Origin: Chitinophaga agrisoli
GTDB taxonomy: Bacteria > Bacteroidota > Bacteroidia > Chitinophagales > Chitinophagaceae
Reading direction: 5' to 3'
Assembly (NCBI RefSeq): GCF_008386695.1
Contig: NZ_VUOC01000003.1
Location: forward strand, 296,421-360,420
Length of the DNA stretch: 64,000 nucleotides
Positions 17,589-26,896 of this stretch are shown here, piece by piece. The position numbers were made by a program, and so were the translations under genes. The notes below the pieces were generated by a model. The model ran no database searches. It saw only the letters and a program-made list of their open reading frames with translations, and was not told where the DNA came from. Each line of letters starts with the position of its first letter. The stretch's first letter is position 1.

Positions 17589-18404
17589 ATGAAAAAGACA
17601 GTATTAGTTACAGGTGCATCTTCCGGTTTTGGGAAAGAGACGGCAAAAGAGTTTCAGCAAAATGGGTGGAATGTGATCGCTACCATGCGTAGCCCGGAAA
17701 AAGAACAGGAACTTTCCCAACTGGACAATGTTTTTGTAACAAGGTTGGATGTGCAGGACCAGGCGTCTATTGAAACAGCCGTACAAGCTGGTATAGCGCG
17801 GTTTGGCAGGCTGGACGCGCTGGTAAATAATGCGGGATATGGGTTGATGGGCGTATTTGAGTCTGCTGCCCTGGAACAGATCCAAAGGCAGTACGATGTA
17901 AATGTATTTGGTATGATGCGTGTGACACAGGCCGCGCTGCCATATATACGTAAAAATGGGGAGGGCGTTATTGTGAATATTTCTTCTTTTGGGGGGATGA
18001 CAGGGTTACCGTTCGGTAGTTTATATAACAGTTCTAAGTTTGCAGTGGAGGGTTTTTCGGAGGCTTTATCCCATGAGATGGCGCCGTTGCATATTGCTGT
18101 GAAAATAGTGGAGCCAGGTGGCGTATCTACCAATTTCCGTAATGGACTGGAGCTGGTTAAAAATGAGATACCGGCATATGATCCGTATATGGCTGGTTTT
18201 TTTAGCCGCTATCCCAAAGCAACGGAGCATTTGCCCAAGGCAAGCGCGGAAGATGTTGCTAAGCAAATATTTGAGGCAGTGACAGATGGCACACCCCGGT
18301 TGCGTTATGTAGTGGGACAGGATGCACAGTTCTATATTGATTTGAAGGGGAATAACACCGAAGGTGATTATGTGAAGGCTATCCGGGATCTTTTTATTAA
18401 TTGA
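17589..18404 (+). CDS. Short-chain dehydrogenase/reductase
   Basis: This is a complete 271-residue classical SDR: TGASSGFG cofactor motif (residues 9-16), NNAG (80-83), ISS (131-133) and the catalytic Tyr146 and Lys150 (YNSSK). The family reduces or oxidises small carbonyl or alcohol substrates with NAD(P)H in the cytoplasm; the substrate is unknown. An AraC-type regulator starts 90 bases downstream on the same strand. This SDR/AraC pairing is frequent and suggests the regulator controls the SDR. It is a paralog of the gene at the left edge of the window. Confidence 0.93.
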   Translation: MKKTVLVTGASSGFGKETAKEFQQNGWNVIATMRSPEKEQELSQLDNVFVTRLDVQDQASIETAVQAGIARFGRLDALVNNAGYGLMGVFESAALEQIQRQYDVNVFGMMRVTQAALPYIRKNGEGVIVNISSFGGMTGLPFGSLYNSSKFAVEGFSEALSHEMAPLHIAVKIVEPGGVSTNFRNGLELVKNEIPAYDPYMAGFFSRYPKATEHLPKASAEDVAKQIFEAVTDGTPRLRYVVGQDAQFYIDLKGNNTEGDYVKAIRDLFIN

Positions 18405-18494
18405 TCTTAGAAGGGGCTTTCTAGCACGAATGGCAATTGGTTACCAGTGACCGCCTGGCCTGATTTCGTTAACTTGTAAGCACTTCCAGTCATT

Positions 18495-19394
18495 ATGCAA
18501 CGGAAATATACCGACATCAGGTCTATCAACGAGGTACACAGTTTTTACAACTGTGGTAAGCCCCGGCATCCATTAATCTCTGTAATAGATCTTACCGGGG
18601 TAGCACCGGACCGGCCCAAGGAAGAAGTGTTTTACCGTACCGGTCTGTATATTATCATGTGTAAGCGTTTTGCGGGGGAGATGAAGTATGGCCGGGGGCA
18701 TTATGATTTTAACGAAGGATCTTTGATGTTTACCGCCCCGCAGCAGATCATTGCTGTAAGCCCTGATGTACAGGTAACGGAAGGCTGGGGCCTGTTCTTT
18801 CATCCGGACCTGTTAAGCGGAACTGCATTGGGCGGAAAAATGCGGGATTATTCCTTTTTTAATTATGAGGTTAATGAAGCCCTGCATGTATCAGCAGATG
18901 AAAAGCAGCTATTACAGGACTGCCTCGAGAAAATAAAGAGAGAATATTCTCAGCATATCGATAAGCATACACAGGGCCTTATTGTTGATAACCTTCAGTT
19001 GATGCTGAATTACTGTAACCGGTTCTATGACCGGCAGTTCCTTACAAGGGCCAGGGTGAATAATGATATTGTGCAACGTTTTGAGCAGCTGTTGCATGCT
19101 TATTTTGCAGCGGATATCATGGAGGCCGGGTTGCCCGGTGTGAAGTATTTCGCGGCTCAGCTTAACCTTAGCCCGCATTATTTATCAGACCTGCTGAATA
19201 AATACACGGGTAAAACCACGCAGGAGTATATTCATCTGGCCTTTGCGGAAAAAGCGAAACATTTGCTGTGGAGCACACAAAAATCCATCAGTGAAATTGC
19301 TTATGAGCTGGGGTTTGAGCATCCGTCTCATTTTACGAAATTGTTTAAATCCCAAACGGGTAAGCCGCCAAGGGAGTTTAGGACCAGGGATTAG
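18495..19394 (+). CDS. AraC-family transcriptional regulator
   Basis: The 299-residue protein has an N-terminal cupin-like effector domain (about residues 20-180; GRGHYDFNEGSLMFTAPQQ is typical). A C-terminal AraC double HTH follows (PHYLSDLLNKYTGKTTQEYI and ISEIAYELGFEHPSHFTKLF, then KSQTGKPPREFR). It is soluble and has no membrane helices, unlike the pair at 12.8-15.2 kb. It probably controls the SDR just upstream. Confidence 0.93.
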   Translation: MQRKYTDIRSINEVHSFYNCGKPRHPLISVIDLTGVAPDRPKEEVFYRTGLYIIMCKRFAGEMKYGRGHYDFNEGSLMFTAPQQIIAVSPDVQVTEGWGLFFHPDLLSGTALGGKMRDYSFFNYEVNEALHVSADEKQLLQDCLEKIKREYSQHIDKHTQGLIVDNLQLMLNYCNRFYDRQFLTRARVNNDIVQRFEQLLHAYFAADIMEAGLPGVKYFAAQLNLSPHYLSDLLNKYTGKTTQEYIHLAFAEKAKHLLWSTQKSISEIAYELGFEHPSHFTKLFKSQTGKPPREFRTRD

Positions 19395-19419
19395 TGGGGT
19401 ATTGGCTGTCAGTGGAGAT

Positions 19420-19698
19420 TTAAAAGACATGCACAGCCATAGTAGCGGTAATGACAAGCAGGAGTATGGCAATCAGCAGGAAAAGGACATTACCCCGGGT
19501 GTCCCGCAACAGAAAGATCAGGCTGAGCATCAATAAATACAACCCGGTTGAAACGAGGATATACATTTGGGAAACATCGTATGAGCCGCTTTCGACCCCG
19601 GAGCCAGGATCTATTTTATCCCTGGTCAGAAAAATGTAGATCAGTAGCATAGTGGGAATGACCAGCAGGGTAATTTTGAATAGTTTGTTTGATTTCAT
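19420..19698 (-). CDS. Small membrane protein, unknown function
   Basis: The 92-residue product has three hydrophobic segments (about residues 6-24, 44-62 and 68-90), separated by a short acidic loop (TRDKIDPGSGVESGSYD). No recognised family. The hydrophobic pattern is regular and the composition coherent, which supports a real gene. It is convergent with the AraC gene and has no operon partner. Confidence 0.6.
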   Translation of the reverse strand: MKSNKLFKITLLVIPTMLLIYIFLTRDKIDPGSGVESGSYDVSQMYILVSTGLYLLMLSLIFLLRDTRGNVLFLLIAILLLVITATMAVHVF

Positions 19699-19883
19699 TT
19701 CAGATGATGAAGTTTTTTGTAGTTATTGATCCTGATGATCTTACTATTGTTGGATGATTTGGAATGGATGTAATTTGTGGGATGAAGATAGGGTATGGTG
19801 AGTAGATTTAAAAGTGTGTTCTTATTTGCGGGATATTAACGGGTTATCCCATACCTGGCGGCGATAGAGTTATGGGAGAAGGT

Positions 19884-19908
19884 AACTTGTGCAATTTTTG
19901 TACAAGTT
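19884..19908. promoter_or_regulatory. Operator-like palindrome in an otherwise empty gap
   Basis: AACTTGTGCAA and TTGTACAAGTT form arms with 10 of 11 matches around a 3-base centre. It lies within 19699-20108, where I see no gene. No promoter could be tied to it. Confidence 0.35.
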
Positions 19909-20019
19909 CAAACCGAGGGACAAGACAGATTACCCGTAATGCGGTGGTTTAAGGATGTTGACAGAGAAGGGAAGGGTATATGGGGAGTAGCTGAATATAT
20001 TATAAGTATGAAGACTATA

Positions 20020-20057
20020 AACAAGGGCTTTGAAGGTAATGCTTCAAAGCCCTTGTT
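20020..20057 (-). terminator. Terminator of the T9SS cargo gene
   Basis: A long near-perfect stem (about 20020-20034 with 20043-20057) lies about 50 bases beyond the minus-strand stop at 20109. T-rich sequence lies on the minus-strand side. Confidence 0.75.
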
Positions 20058-20108
20058 GTTATGAAATATATTAGGTTCAGGCGTTTGCCGGAAGTGATAA
20101 GATCATTG

Positions 20109-23027
20109 TTATTGCAAGAGGGATATAACACCTTTCCTGGTTACATCGCCGCAGAGGGTTTTGGCCGTTATCCAATACACATAAGAGCCAACCGGCTGTA
20201 ACTGGCCTTTAAAGTGGCCATCCCAGCAGTCCATGGGATTGTGGGTGGAGAAGACCAGCTCACCCCAACGGTTGTAGATATTGAAATCGAGTGTAGTGAC
20301 CGGCCCCCAGTATTTTAACCCAAAGCAATCATTCCTGCCGTCGTTATTAGGCGTAAAAGCATTGGGCAGGGGGTAGGTACTGATGGCCGTAGCCAGATCT
20401 ACCGTTACCGTAACGGAGTCTTTTTTAGAGCAAGCGCCGTTAATGACGGTAAGGCGATAGGTGGTGTTTTCCAGCGGCGCCACCGTTTGCCGGGAGGCTG
20501 CAAGATCAGTAAGGCCAGGAGCCGGCTCCCACTGATATTGAGTGCCGCCTGTTGCTATCAGCACAGCAGGACCGGTGGAACAGGTTATGTCGTTAGACTT
20601 TGTTACAGACGCGTTCAACTCGCTAACAGTAATGGGTACCTGCAGGGTTGTAGTGCCGCCACAATCATTATCAGTAATATTTACGGTATAGGTGATTGTC
20701 TGTTGAGGCGATACCGGCAGCTGTGGATTTACGCCTAAAGATGTATTATCAGGGCCCAGCCACTGATAGGCGTCGCCGCCAGAGGCTTCTAATGTAAGGG
20801 AAGCGCCTTTGCAGATCTCATTAAAGGGCGGTTTTACTGCCGCAACGCGCTTGGGCCTTACCTGTATCTGTACGTTTTCCTGGGTAAAACATCCGCCGCC
20901 TGCGGTAGCCGTAACCGTATAGGTGGTAGTGCTCTGTGGCGTTGCCACCGGATTGGTGGCAGCCGGGTTATCCAGGCCGGCAACCGGCAACCAGCTAAAG
21001 GTGGTATTGGCCGTGGGGGACGTGGCAGACAGTTGTACATTTCCGCCGGCGCAGATACTGGCGTCTGCGCTCTTAGTGATCACCGGAAGGGGATAAACGG
21101 CAACAGGCACCTGCAGGGTAGTGGTGCCGCCACAATCATTATCAGTAATATTTACGGTGTAGGTGGTGGTGAGCTGGGGAGTGACCTGCAACTGCGGATT
21201 TACACCTAAAGGCGTATTATCTGGAGCCAGCCATTGGTAAACATCGCCGCCGGCGGCTTCCAATGTAAGGGAGGTCCCTTCACAGAGCTCATTAGCGGCA
21301 GGGTTTACTGTCGCAACACGTTTGGATCTAACCTGTACCTGTACATTTTCCCGGGTAAAACACCCGCCAGCAGCGGTAGCCGTAACCGTATAGGTGGTGG
21401 TGGTCTGTGGGGTTGCCACCGGATTGGCGATAGCAGGGTCATTGAGGCCGGTGGCCGGCAACCAGCTAAAGGTAGTATTGGCAATGCTGGAAGTAGCGGA
21501 CAGCTGTACATTGGCGCCGGTACAGATACTGGCATCCGCGCTTTTAGTGATGACCGGAAGCGGGTTTACGTTCACTGCAATGGTGGTGCTGCCCTGACAG
21601 CCATCGTCTGAAGTAGCCATTACCGTGTAGGTAACGTTAGCTGTGGGAGTAGCGATTGGACTGGCCAGATTGACAGCAGACAGCCCGGTGGCCGGCGTCC
21701 AGTTATAGCTGAGTAATCCCGGAGTGGCCTGCAACTGCAGGGAAGCACCCTCACACATATCTACGGACGCGGTTGGGAAGGTAACCACATCGCACGGCAC
21801 TACCAGGTGAGCCATGTAGTCTTCCACCTCTCCGTCAGTAGCTACGCCGGAAGCGGAGGATACTGCTGTTTGGTCAGACGAGATCCGGAAACGAAAGCCG
21901 AAATCCCGTACCGTGCCGTGGGTGAGCTTATTTGGGAGGCCGGTCCAGACCAGGTGGGCATTGGTTGCAAGGGGTGGAACGGTAGCAAATACCCCTTCGC
22001 CCGCGTCAAAAGAGCCGTTACGGTTATAGTCGAACCAACCGGAAATGTAGGCATTTGCCCCGGTAGTGTTAGTGACGGGGACATCTAAGCTATAGTTGCC
22101 GCTGCCTGTATAGTCCGGGAAGCTGGTAAGCGCATCTTCATCCGCCCCAATTACGTTATCGTCAGAATTGCCCGTCGGGTCTGCATCGCCCGGCAGGTTT
22201 CCCAGCTTGAGGGCCGTAGATTGGCTAATGGTGGGGAAAGGAGGATTGTAGCTACACTGATTAGCGGTGGCATATACCCAGCGATGTTGTGGTGAACCAT
22301 AACTGGGAGGCAGATCGCCGCGGTCAATGGGCGCAAATATGCCAAAGGCCACAGCCATACCGCCTAGCACCATTCTGTCCATATGCACTTCCACCTGTAA
22401 GATGCCGGAAGCAGGGGCATTGGTAGCCATCAGCGGATTTTGCCCGATGGGCAGGGCATTGCTCACTGCCGTAGGCTCATGCGTATCTGTGATCACCACT
22501 GTTTGAGTGCCGCAACCCGTTACGGGATTACCAGTCTGGTGCGAGTTGCGGAAAAATTCCAGGATATTCCAGCCGCTGCCGGAGGTGATCAATGTGGTAT
22601 TCTCCACCGGCTTAAGGCTTGCCTCCGCATCTGCCGCACATAAGGTAAAGGGGGCCGGCGCACCATTACGGGTGGCCGTTATGGACATTGTAAAGGCTAC
22701 ATTCTGCGTTGTTGGCGGATTGTAGATGGCAGGGTTAATATTGGGATCGGTAAAATCATAAAGGAAATGCAGTACCGCACCAGGCCAGGTATTCATCTGC
22801 GACGGAATGGGAGTGGGGCCTGATACATTGGAAAAAGTGATGGTAACGTTCAGTCCATCTGTAGTGGTGAATGTTTTGCTGGCGCCGTTGCTAATGGTAA
22901 ATCCCCGCCAATTGAACCACCATACGGAGCTTTTTAGAACGCCGGTCCCGCTATCGGCATATTGGGCATGGGTCTGCAAACAGGTAAACAGGAGTAGTAA
23001 CAAAAAGGTATAAAAAGTCCTTGTCAT
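20109..23027 (-). CDS. Type IX secretion cargo with GEVED, Ig-like repeats and CHU_C domain
   Basis: The 972-residue product has a signal peptide (residues about 4-21, ending LQTHAQ). A beta-rich N-terminal domain follows, then a GEVED domain (about 290-410; WFDYNRNGSFDAGEG, ending TDGEVEDY). PKD/Ig-like repeats fill about 410-870. The gliding-motility-type C-terminal domain spans about 890-972 (NAFTPNNDGRNDCF, IYNRWGELVF, DCWDG, PVGSYVYWI). That last domain is the type IX sorting signal, so the protein is exported through T9SS and surface-attached or released. It is probably an adhesin-like surface protein. A 157-residue module is tandemly duplicated. Confidence 0.93.
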   Translation of the reverse strand: MTRTFYTFLLLLLFTCLQTHAQYADSGTGVLKSSVWWFNWRGFTISNGASKTFTTTDGLNVTITFSNVSGPTPIPSQMNTWPGAVLHFLYDFTDPNINPAIYNPPTTQNVAFTMSITATRNGAPAPFTLCAADAEASLKPVENTTLITSGSGWNILEFFRNSHQTGNPVTGCGTQTVVITDTHEPTAVSNALPIGQNPLMATNAPASGILQVEVHMDRMVLGGMAVAFGIFAPIDRGDLPPSYGSPQHRWVYATANQCSYNPPFPTISQSTALKLGNLPGDADPTGNSDDNVIGADEDALTSFPDYTGSGNYSLDVPVTNTTGANAYISGWFDYNRNGSFDAGEGVFATVPPLATNAHLVWTGLPNKLTHGTVRDFGFRFRISSDQTAVSSASGVATDGEVEDYMAHLVVPCDVVTFPTASVDMCEGASLQLQATPGLLSYNWTPATGLSAVNLASPIATPTANVTYTVMATSDDGCQGSTTIAVNVNPLPVITKSADASICTGANVQLSATSSIANTTFSWLPATGLNDPAIANPVATPQTTTTYTVTATAAGGCFTRENVQVQVRSKRVATVNPAANELCEGTSLTLEAAGGDVYQWLAPDNTPLGVNPQLQVTPQLTTTYTVNITDNDCGGTTTLQVPVAVYPLPVITKSADASICAGGNVQLSATSPTANTTFSWLPVAGLDNPAATNPVATPQSTTTYTVTATAGGGCFTQENVQIQVRPKRVAAVKPPFNEICKGASLTLEASGGDAYQWLGPDNTSLGVNPQLPVSPQQTITYTVNITDNDCGGTTTLQVPITVSELNASVTKSNDITCSTGPAVLIATGGTQYQWEPAPGLTDLAASRQTVAPLENTTYRLTVINGACSKKDSVTVTVDLATAISTYPLPNAFTPNNDGRNDCFGLKYWGPVTTLDFNIYNRWGELVFSTHNPMDCWDGHFKGQLQPVGSYVYWITAKTLCGDVTRKGVISLLQ
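20630..21571. repeat. Two tandem 471-bp coding repeats
   Basis: Near-identical stretches recur 471 bases (157 codons) apart inside the T9SS cargo gene; for example the TGCCGCCACAATCATTATCA word occurs at 20654 and again at 21125. Each encodes two Ig-like/PKD-like units beginning LPVITKSADASIC. The similarity at DNA level implies recent duplication or gene conversion. Boundaries are approximate. Confidence 0.8.
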
Positions 23028-23250
23028 TTCGAACAGGTGGTTAGGGATCGCAATTAATTGTAACTGATGGGTTAAGCAAATAAAGTATGGCTAATATATT
23101 GGGGCGCAAGGTACGAATAAAATAATATGGTATAAAATATATATGAATTTATACCATGTTGGCAAGGGGAGAGAGAGTTTTGAGGGATAAGTTGTTGATA
23201 ATGAGTTTATTGAATTGGTAATAAGTGAGACTGGCCGGTTGAGAGCTCTT

Positions 23251-24441
23251 TCATAGCGTTTCCTTCACTAATAATTCAACAATAGCCTGTTTGTTGTCTA
23301 TAAATTTATTGCAAAGGAATAAACCGCCCAAACCTGTAGCAGGATTAAAAAACAAATAGGAGCTCACTCCCGGATCATCACCATCCAGTCCGATGGTTCC
23401 ATCGCTGTATAAATTCCAGAATACGCCTTTGTTCCTGTTTGATAAACGGATGCCCTGGGGGGCATTAGTTTCGGTAAACATTGGAGCGAACATCTGTTTA
23501 AATGAAATATTGCTTAACAGGGTGGTATCGCCACTGTAGCCTTTTATTACTGCGGCTAAATATTTGCTTAAGTCATTGCAGGATGTTCTCAATCCGCCGT
23601 CAGGGTAAGTTAACAGGGAATATAGGGGGAAGTCTTTGTCCTTATTGTAGTATAACCGTGCGTAATTTTCGAGTTTTTTGACATCTATAAACCAGCCCGA
23701 GTTTTTCATTTTAAGGGGTTGAAATATATATTTCGCGGTAAATTTATCGTAAGAAAGCCCTGACTTGATCTCTATGAGATATGCAGCCAGTGCGGACCCC
23801 AGATTGCTGTACGAGTATGCAGTACCCGCTTTATTGGAACTGAAGTTTTTTGCACTGTAGTATGCTCCTTCTTTAGATAGGTAATTGTAAAAGAAGGTTT
23901 TCATGCTGGTGTCCTTGATCTTCTCCTGGTAGCCTTTTGTGCCGATAAGTTCCAATAGTTCCTTGTCATATGATCTCAAAGCAGGGTAAAATCTGTAGCT
24001 ATTGGGGTAAATATTCTCATTGTCAATAATGCCTGATGTGTGGTTGGTTAGCTCCTTTATGGTGATAGTATCGTTTGGGTGGTTGGGGTTAATGACCTTG
24101 AACGGCAGGATGTCATTAATATTTGTTTCCAGGGTGAAATATTTTAGCTCCACGGCTTTCATGATAGCAATGCTGATAAGGCTTTTGCTGACTGATCCGA
24201 TGTTCTGGACGGTATTGGCATTATATTTTATATTGTTTTTGATATCCGCAAACCCGAAACTTTTCTGGTAAACAATCCCTTCGGCATTAACCAGCGCTAC
24301 GGTTAGTCCGGGTAGGCTGTCCCGGGTAACCACCCTGTTTAACTTTGCAGTAAGCGTATCGAAATTATGCTGTGCGGTACACTTATTAATGATGAGTTGT
24401 AATCCTGCCAGGAGAAGGTAACCGAGGATCTTTTTTGCCAT
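23251..24441 (-). CDS. Beta-lactamase-fold serine hydrolase (class C/AmpC-like)
   Basis: The 396-residue protein has a signal peptide (about residues 5-23). The serine hydrolase motifs are SxxK (SVSK within NIGSVSKSL) and YSN (AYSYSNLGSAL), and a Gly-rich DGDDPGVSS segment replaces the third KTG box. It belongs to the broad serine beta-lactamase/D-aminopeptidase/esterase family (Pfam Beta-lactamase). These are periplasmic or surface hydrolases, and most are not antibiotic-resistance enzymes. The gene is 70 bases downstream of an AraC regulator on the same strand, which may control it. Confidence 0.9.
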   Translation of the reverse strand: MAKKILGYLLLAGLQLIINKCTAQHNFDTLTAKLNRVVTRDSLPGLTVALVNAEGIVYQKSFGFADIKNNIKYNANTVQNIGSVSKSLISIAIMKAVELKYFTLETNINDILPFKVINPNHPNDTITIKELTNHTSGIIDNENIYPNSYRFYPALRSYDKELLELIGTKGYQEKIKDTSMKTFFYNYLSKEGAYYSAKNFSSNKAGTAYSYSNLGSALAAYLIEIKSGLSYDKFTAKYIFQPLKMKNSGWFIDVKKLENYARLYYNKDKDFPLYSLLTYPDGGLRTSCNDLSKYLAAVIKGYSGDTTLLSNISFKQMFAPMFTETNAPQGIRLSNRNKGVFWNLYSDGTIGLDGDDPGVSSYLFFNPATGLGGLFLCNKFIDNKQAIVELLVKETL

Positions 24442-24511
24442 AGAAAAACAATTATGGCGTCAAAACTAAAACAATTAAACCGGTGGAAATTGTAAAAAAG
24501 CGAACGGCTAA

Positions 24512-25315
24512 CTAGTTGAATGGCAAAATGTAATCGTTAGTTTCAAATCTTCGGGGTGAGCTGTCCATAATGCCGGTGTACATTTTAATGAAATGCGATT
24601 GGTCGAAATAACCGAATTCCAGGGCGAGTTGGGTTAAGGATTTGTTATTGGGACGGTGTAAGGCATTTATAATATTACGGACTCTCAAAATTGAATACAT
24701 TTCTTTTGGTGAGAGGCCGGTGTGGAGGTTAAACTTTTTTTCGATGTATCGTTTTGAATAGCCTGTGTCTGCAGCGATATCGGACATTTTTACAGGCTTT
24801 GCCGGGAAGCTGGCTGTAAATACGTTTATAACATTTTGTATAAGGGAGGAGTCGCTTGTTTCATAAAAAAGGCTCTCCAGTTCATGATAGATCTTTTTAA
24901 CCAATAAATTCTCATCTGAAGTATCTATAGCGCTAAAAGCTTTATGTAGCTTTTTATTAACGAAGTTAAGTGTTGCGAAGTGGTTGGTTAATTCACTTAG
25001 CGGAAGTTTAGTGATCAATGTTGGCGTCCATGGGTTTAATTGTGCCATGATAGCTTTGGAATAGGGCTTGATGATGACTTTCAGGCGTCTGGTGATCTGA
25101 CCGATGAGGTAGATACCTGTTTTTATGTTGATGGTTTTGTTCCCGTCTTCTAAAAGCACGCCTTGCCCGGTGATAAAGGCAAGCGTGAGGCAGCCGTTGG
25201 GTAATGCATATTTGGCATGGCTGTACAGCGGGCTGTTTGAATGATCAAGGACCCAGAATTTGCGGATGTAGGTTTGGATCGGGTCTGGTGTTGGTATTTC
25301 TTTGTAATGGAACAT
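24512..25315 (-). CDS. AraC-family transcriptional regulator
   Basis: The 267-residue product has an N-terminal domain of the DUF6597 type (start MFHYKEIPTPDPIQTYIRKF, LPNGCLTLAF, IGQITRR). The C-terminal AraC HTH contains MSDIAADTGYSKRYIEKKF and LTQLALEFGYFDQSHFIKMY. No membrane helix. It is probably co-transcribed with, or regulates, the beta-lactamase-fold gene downstream. Confidence 0.9.
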   Translation of the reverse strand: MFHYKEIPTPDPIQTYIRKFWVLDHSNSPLYSHAKYALPNGCLTLAFITGQGVLLEDGNKTINIKTGIYLIGQITRRLKVIIKPYSKAIMAQLNPWTPTLITKLPLSELTNHFATLNFVNKKLHKAFSAIDTSDENLLVKKIYHELESLFYETSDSSLIQNVINVFTASFPAKPVKMSDIAADTGYSKRYIEKKFNLHTGLSPKEMYSILRVRNIINALHRPNNKSLTQLALEFGYFDQSHFIKMYTGIMDSSPRRFETNDYILPFN

Positions 25316-25400
25316 TGGAATTGGCTCGCTTAAAATTAACCAGAAAGAATAGAATATGTAACCAAATTTGCCTTTTCTTTACCTATAAATATTCCTTTAT

Positions 25401-25727
25401 ATGACGAGTCATGAGATGAACTTAAATATCAGGTATGATGCTCCGGAAGAAATCTGGAATAAAGTTCCGCTGATCTATGCACAACTAAAGGGCTGGTTGG
25501 GATATGGAACAGGCGGCGAATGCGGTGAGAAGGGGCTTCCTTACTGGTTTGGTTTTAATGAGCATGAAAAGCATATTTTGGCCTCTGTAGAAATGGGTGG
25601 GCTTCAGTTTTCCGGATTGATGGATACAGATGAGTGGATAAATTGGGTGAAGGAGATAAAGGAAATAGCAACAAGGGAGTTAGGATATAAAGTAGGAGAA
25701 ATTGAATTAGGGGAAGTAGATTTTTGA
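25401..25727 (+). CDS. Hypothetical protein, Trp/Glu-rich, about 100 residues
   Basis: The 108-residue product (or 103 from the second Met at 25416) is acidic and soluble, with many aromatic residues (WNKVPLIYAQLKGWLGYGTGG, DTDEWINWVKEIKEIA). I do not recognise the family. The composition and codon use are consistent with a true gene. It resembles single-domain proteins of the immunity-protein size class, but no toxin is adjacent and no function is claimed. Confidence 0.65.
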   Translation: MTSHEMNLNIRYDAPEEIWNKVPLIYAQLKGWLGYGTGGECGEKGLPYWFGFNEHEKHILASVEMGGLQFSGLMDTDEWINWVKEIKEIATRELGYKVGEIELGEVDF

Positions 25728-25788
25728 TTGTCTGTATTGGATCCTGTATGCAGATATACTTCTTTCACCCAACACGGAAAACCATCTT

Positions 25789-25994
25789 ATGTTCACCATC
25801 TTTCGAAGAACAGCTTTGGCTGGCGGTATTGTGCTGCTGGCCATTAGCGCCTGTAAAAAGGATCATAATACCGCAACGGCGCCAAATGCACCCGCTGGTC
25901 CCCGCCCTGGCGTTACTGCCGGTAGTGCTTTTTCATCCGGGGATTCTATGTATTTCCTTTTCAGGGACGAATACCTATCGAATGATGTGATACT
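25789..25994 (+). pseudogene. 5' fragment of an S41 peptidase lipoprotein gene
   Basis: The frame opens with a lipoprotein signal peptide (lipobox ISAC, Cys at about residue 22) and a Pro/Ala-rich tether. The segment SSGDSMYFLFRDEYLSNDVI then matches the start of the S41 (C-terminal processing) peptidase N-terminal domain of Bacteroidota. Homology stops at about 25992, where transposase-derived sequence begins, so the peptidase gene was cut by insertion and most of it is gone. No downstream remainder is visible in the window. Confidence 0.65.
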
Positions 25995-26657
25995 TCGAAA
26001 AAAGTGTTGGAGGTAACAATTGATATGTCAGCAAGCCTCAACGTGGCTATCAAACGTTGCTTTCCCAATGCCCATCGGGTAATCGATCGCTTCCATGTTT
26101 AACAATTGGCTTTTGACGCCGTACAGGAAACCCGTATACAATATAGGTGGGAAGCCCTTGAGCAGGAAAACCTGGCATATGAACGGGCTAAAAAGCAACA
26201 GCAGCCCTATCAGCCGGAGGTCCTGTACAACGGAGATACCGTAAAGCAGCTATTAGCCTGTAGCAGATATTTATTATTTAAACAACCGCGATTATGGACC
26301 AGGGAACAGCAACAAAGAGCAGCGTTATTGTTCACCAGGTACCCAGTTATACAAAAAGCGTATCAATTGTCGCTCGGATTAGGGGATGTATTTAGAATAT
26401 GCACCAGCAAAGAACAGGCGTTCAAAAGGCTTGCTTTGTGGTATAATGACGTAGAACTATCCGGACTGTCATCCTTTAAAACGCTTGCCAGGACTGTACA
26501 AACAGACTATCTGGGCATATTAAACTTCTTCAATAACAGAGCTACCAATGCCGCAGCAGAGTCTTTCAATGCTAAGGTAAAATCCTTTAGGAATGCGATG
26601 AGAGGGGTACGGGATGTAGAATTCTTCCTTTTTAGGCTAGTTAAACTATACGCCTAA
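25995..26657 (+). pseudogene. ISAon1-type transposase remnant
   Basis: The continuous frame 25995-26657 is the C-terminal half of an ISAon1/ISL3-group DDE transposase. VTIDMSASLNVAIKRCFPNA and HRVIDRFHV form the region around the second catalytic Asp, and RATNAAAESFNAKVKSFRN includes the last Glu. The 5' half is missing, and a stop codon (TAA, 26100-26102) interrupts the frame after RVIDRFHV, so the protein cannot be made. The sequence after the stop, ending in CCCCCAAGAATTTAAC (about 26665-26680), may be the right IS end. The left end was not found. Confidence 0.8.
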
Positions 26658-26719
26658 TGTCAATCCCCCAAGAATTTAACTTGATCCGATTGTTCCTATA
26701 TAAAGAGCTATTGTAATGT

Positions 26720-26754
26720 AAAAAGGCTTCCAGGTAATCCTGAAAGCCTTTTTT
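26720..26754. terminator. Terminator hairpin at the left island boundary
   Basis: AAAAAGGCTTCCAGG and CCTGAAAGCCTTTTTT form a stem-loop flanked by A and T runs on both sides, so it can act in either direction. It may belong to the IS remnant (+) or to a former minus-strand tRNA whose 3' end lies next to it (26757-26772). Confidence 0.75.
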
Positions 26755-26756
26755 AT

Positions 26757-26772
26757 CGTAGCGGGAACGGGA
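26757..26772 (-). other. tRNA 3'-end-like remnant, possible attachment scrap
   Basis: Read on the minus strand, this ends ..TCCCGTTCCCGCTAC, which resembles the T-stem/acceptor end of a Bacteroidota tRNA, followed in the proper direction by a terminator. Beyond 16 bases the similarity stops. It could mark where an element entered a tRNA 3' end. The match is short, so the call is tentative. The rest of the 370-base gap 26658-27027 is AT-rich and holds only regulatory-looking repeats. Confidence 0.3.
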
Positions 26773-26896
26773 AAATTGTCTAACCAATTTCTACAGGATT
26801 TGGTCATTTTTGGTAGTTTAACAATGTAACTACTTGACCGACCTATTTATATTTTATTGTAAATAATTAATATATTAAATAAATGATTATTAATAG

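Noticed and set aside
23251-24441. Antibiotic-resistance beta-lactamase
   Set aside because: The fold motifs SxxK and YSN occur in many esterases and peptidases; a proper KTG box is not seen, so a resistance role is not supported.
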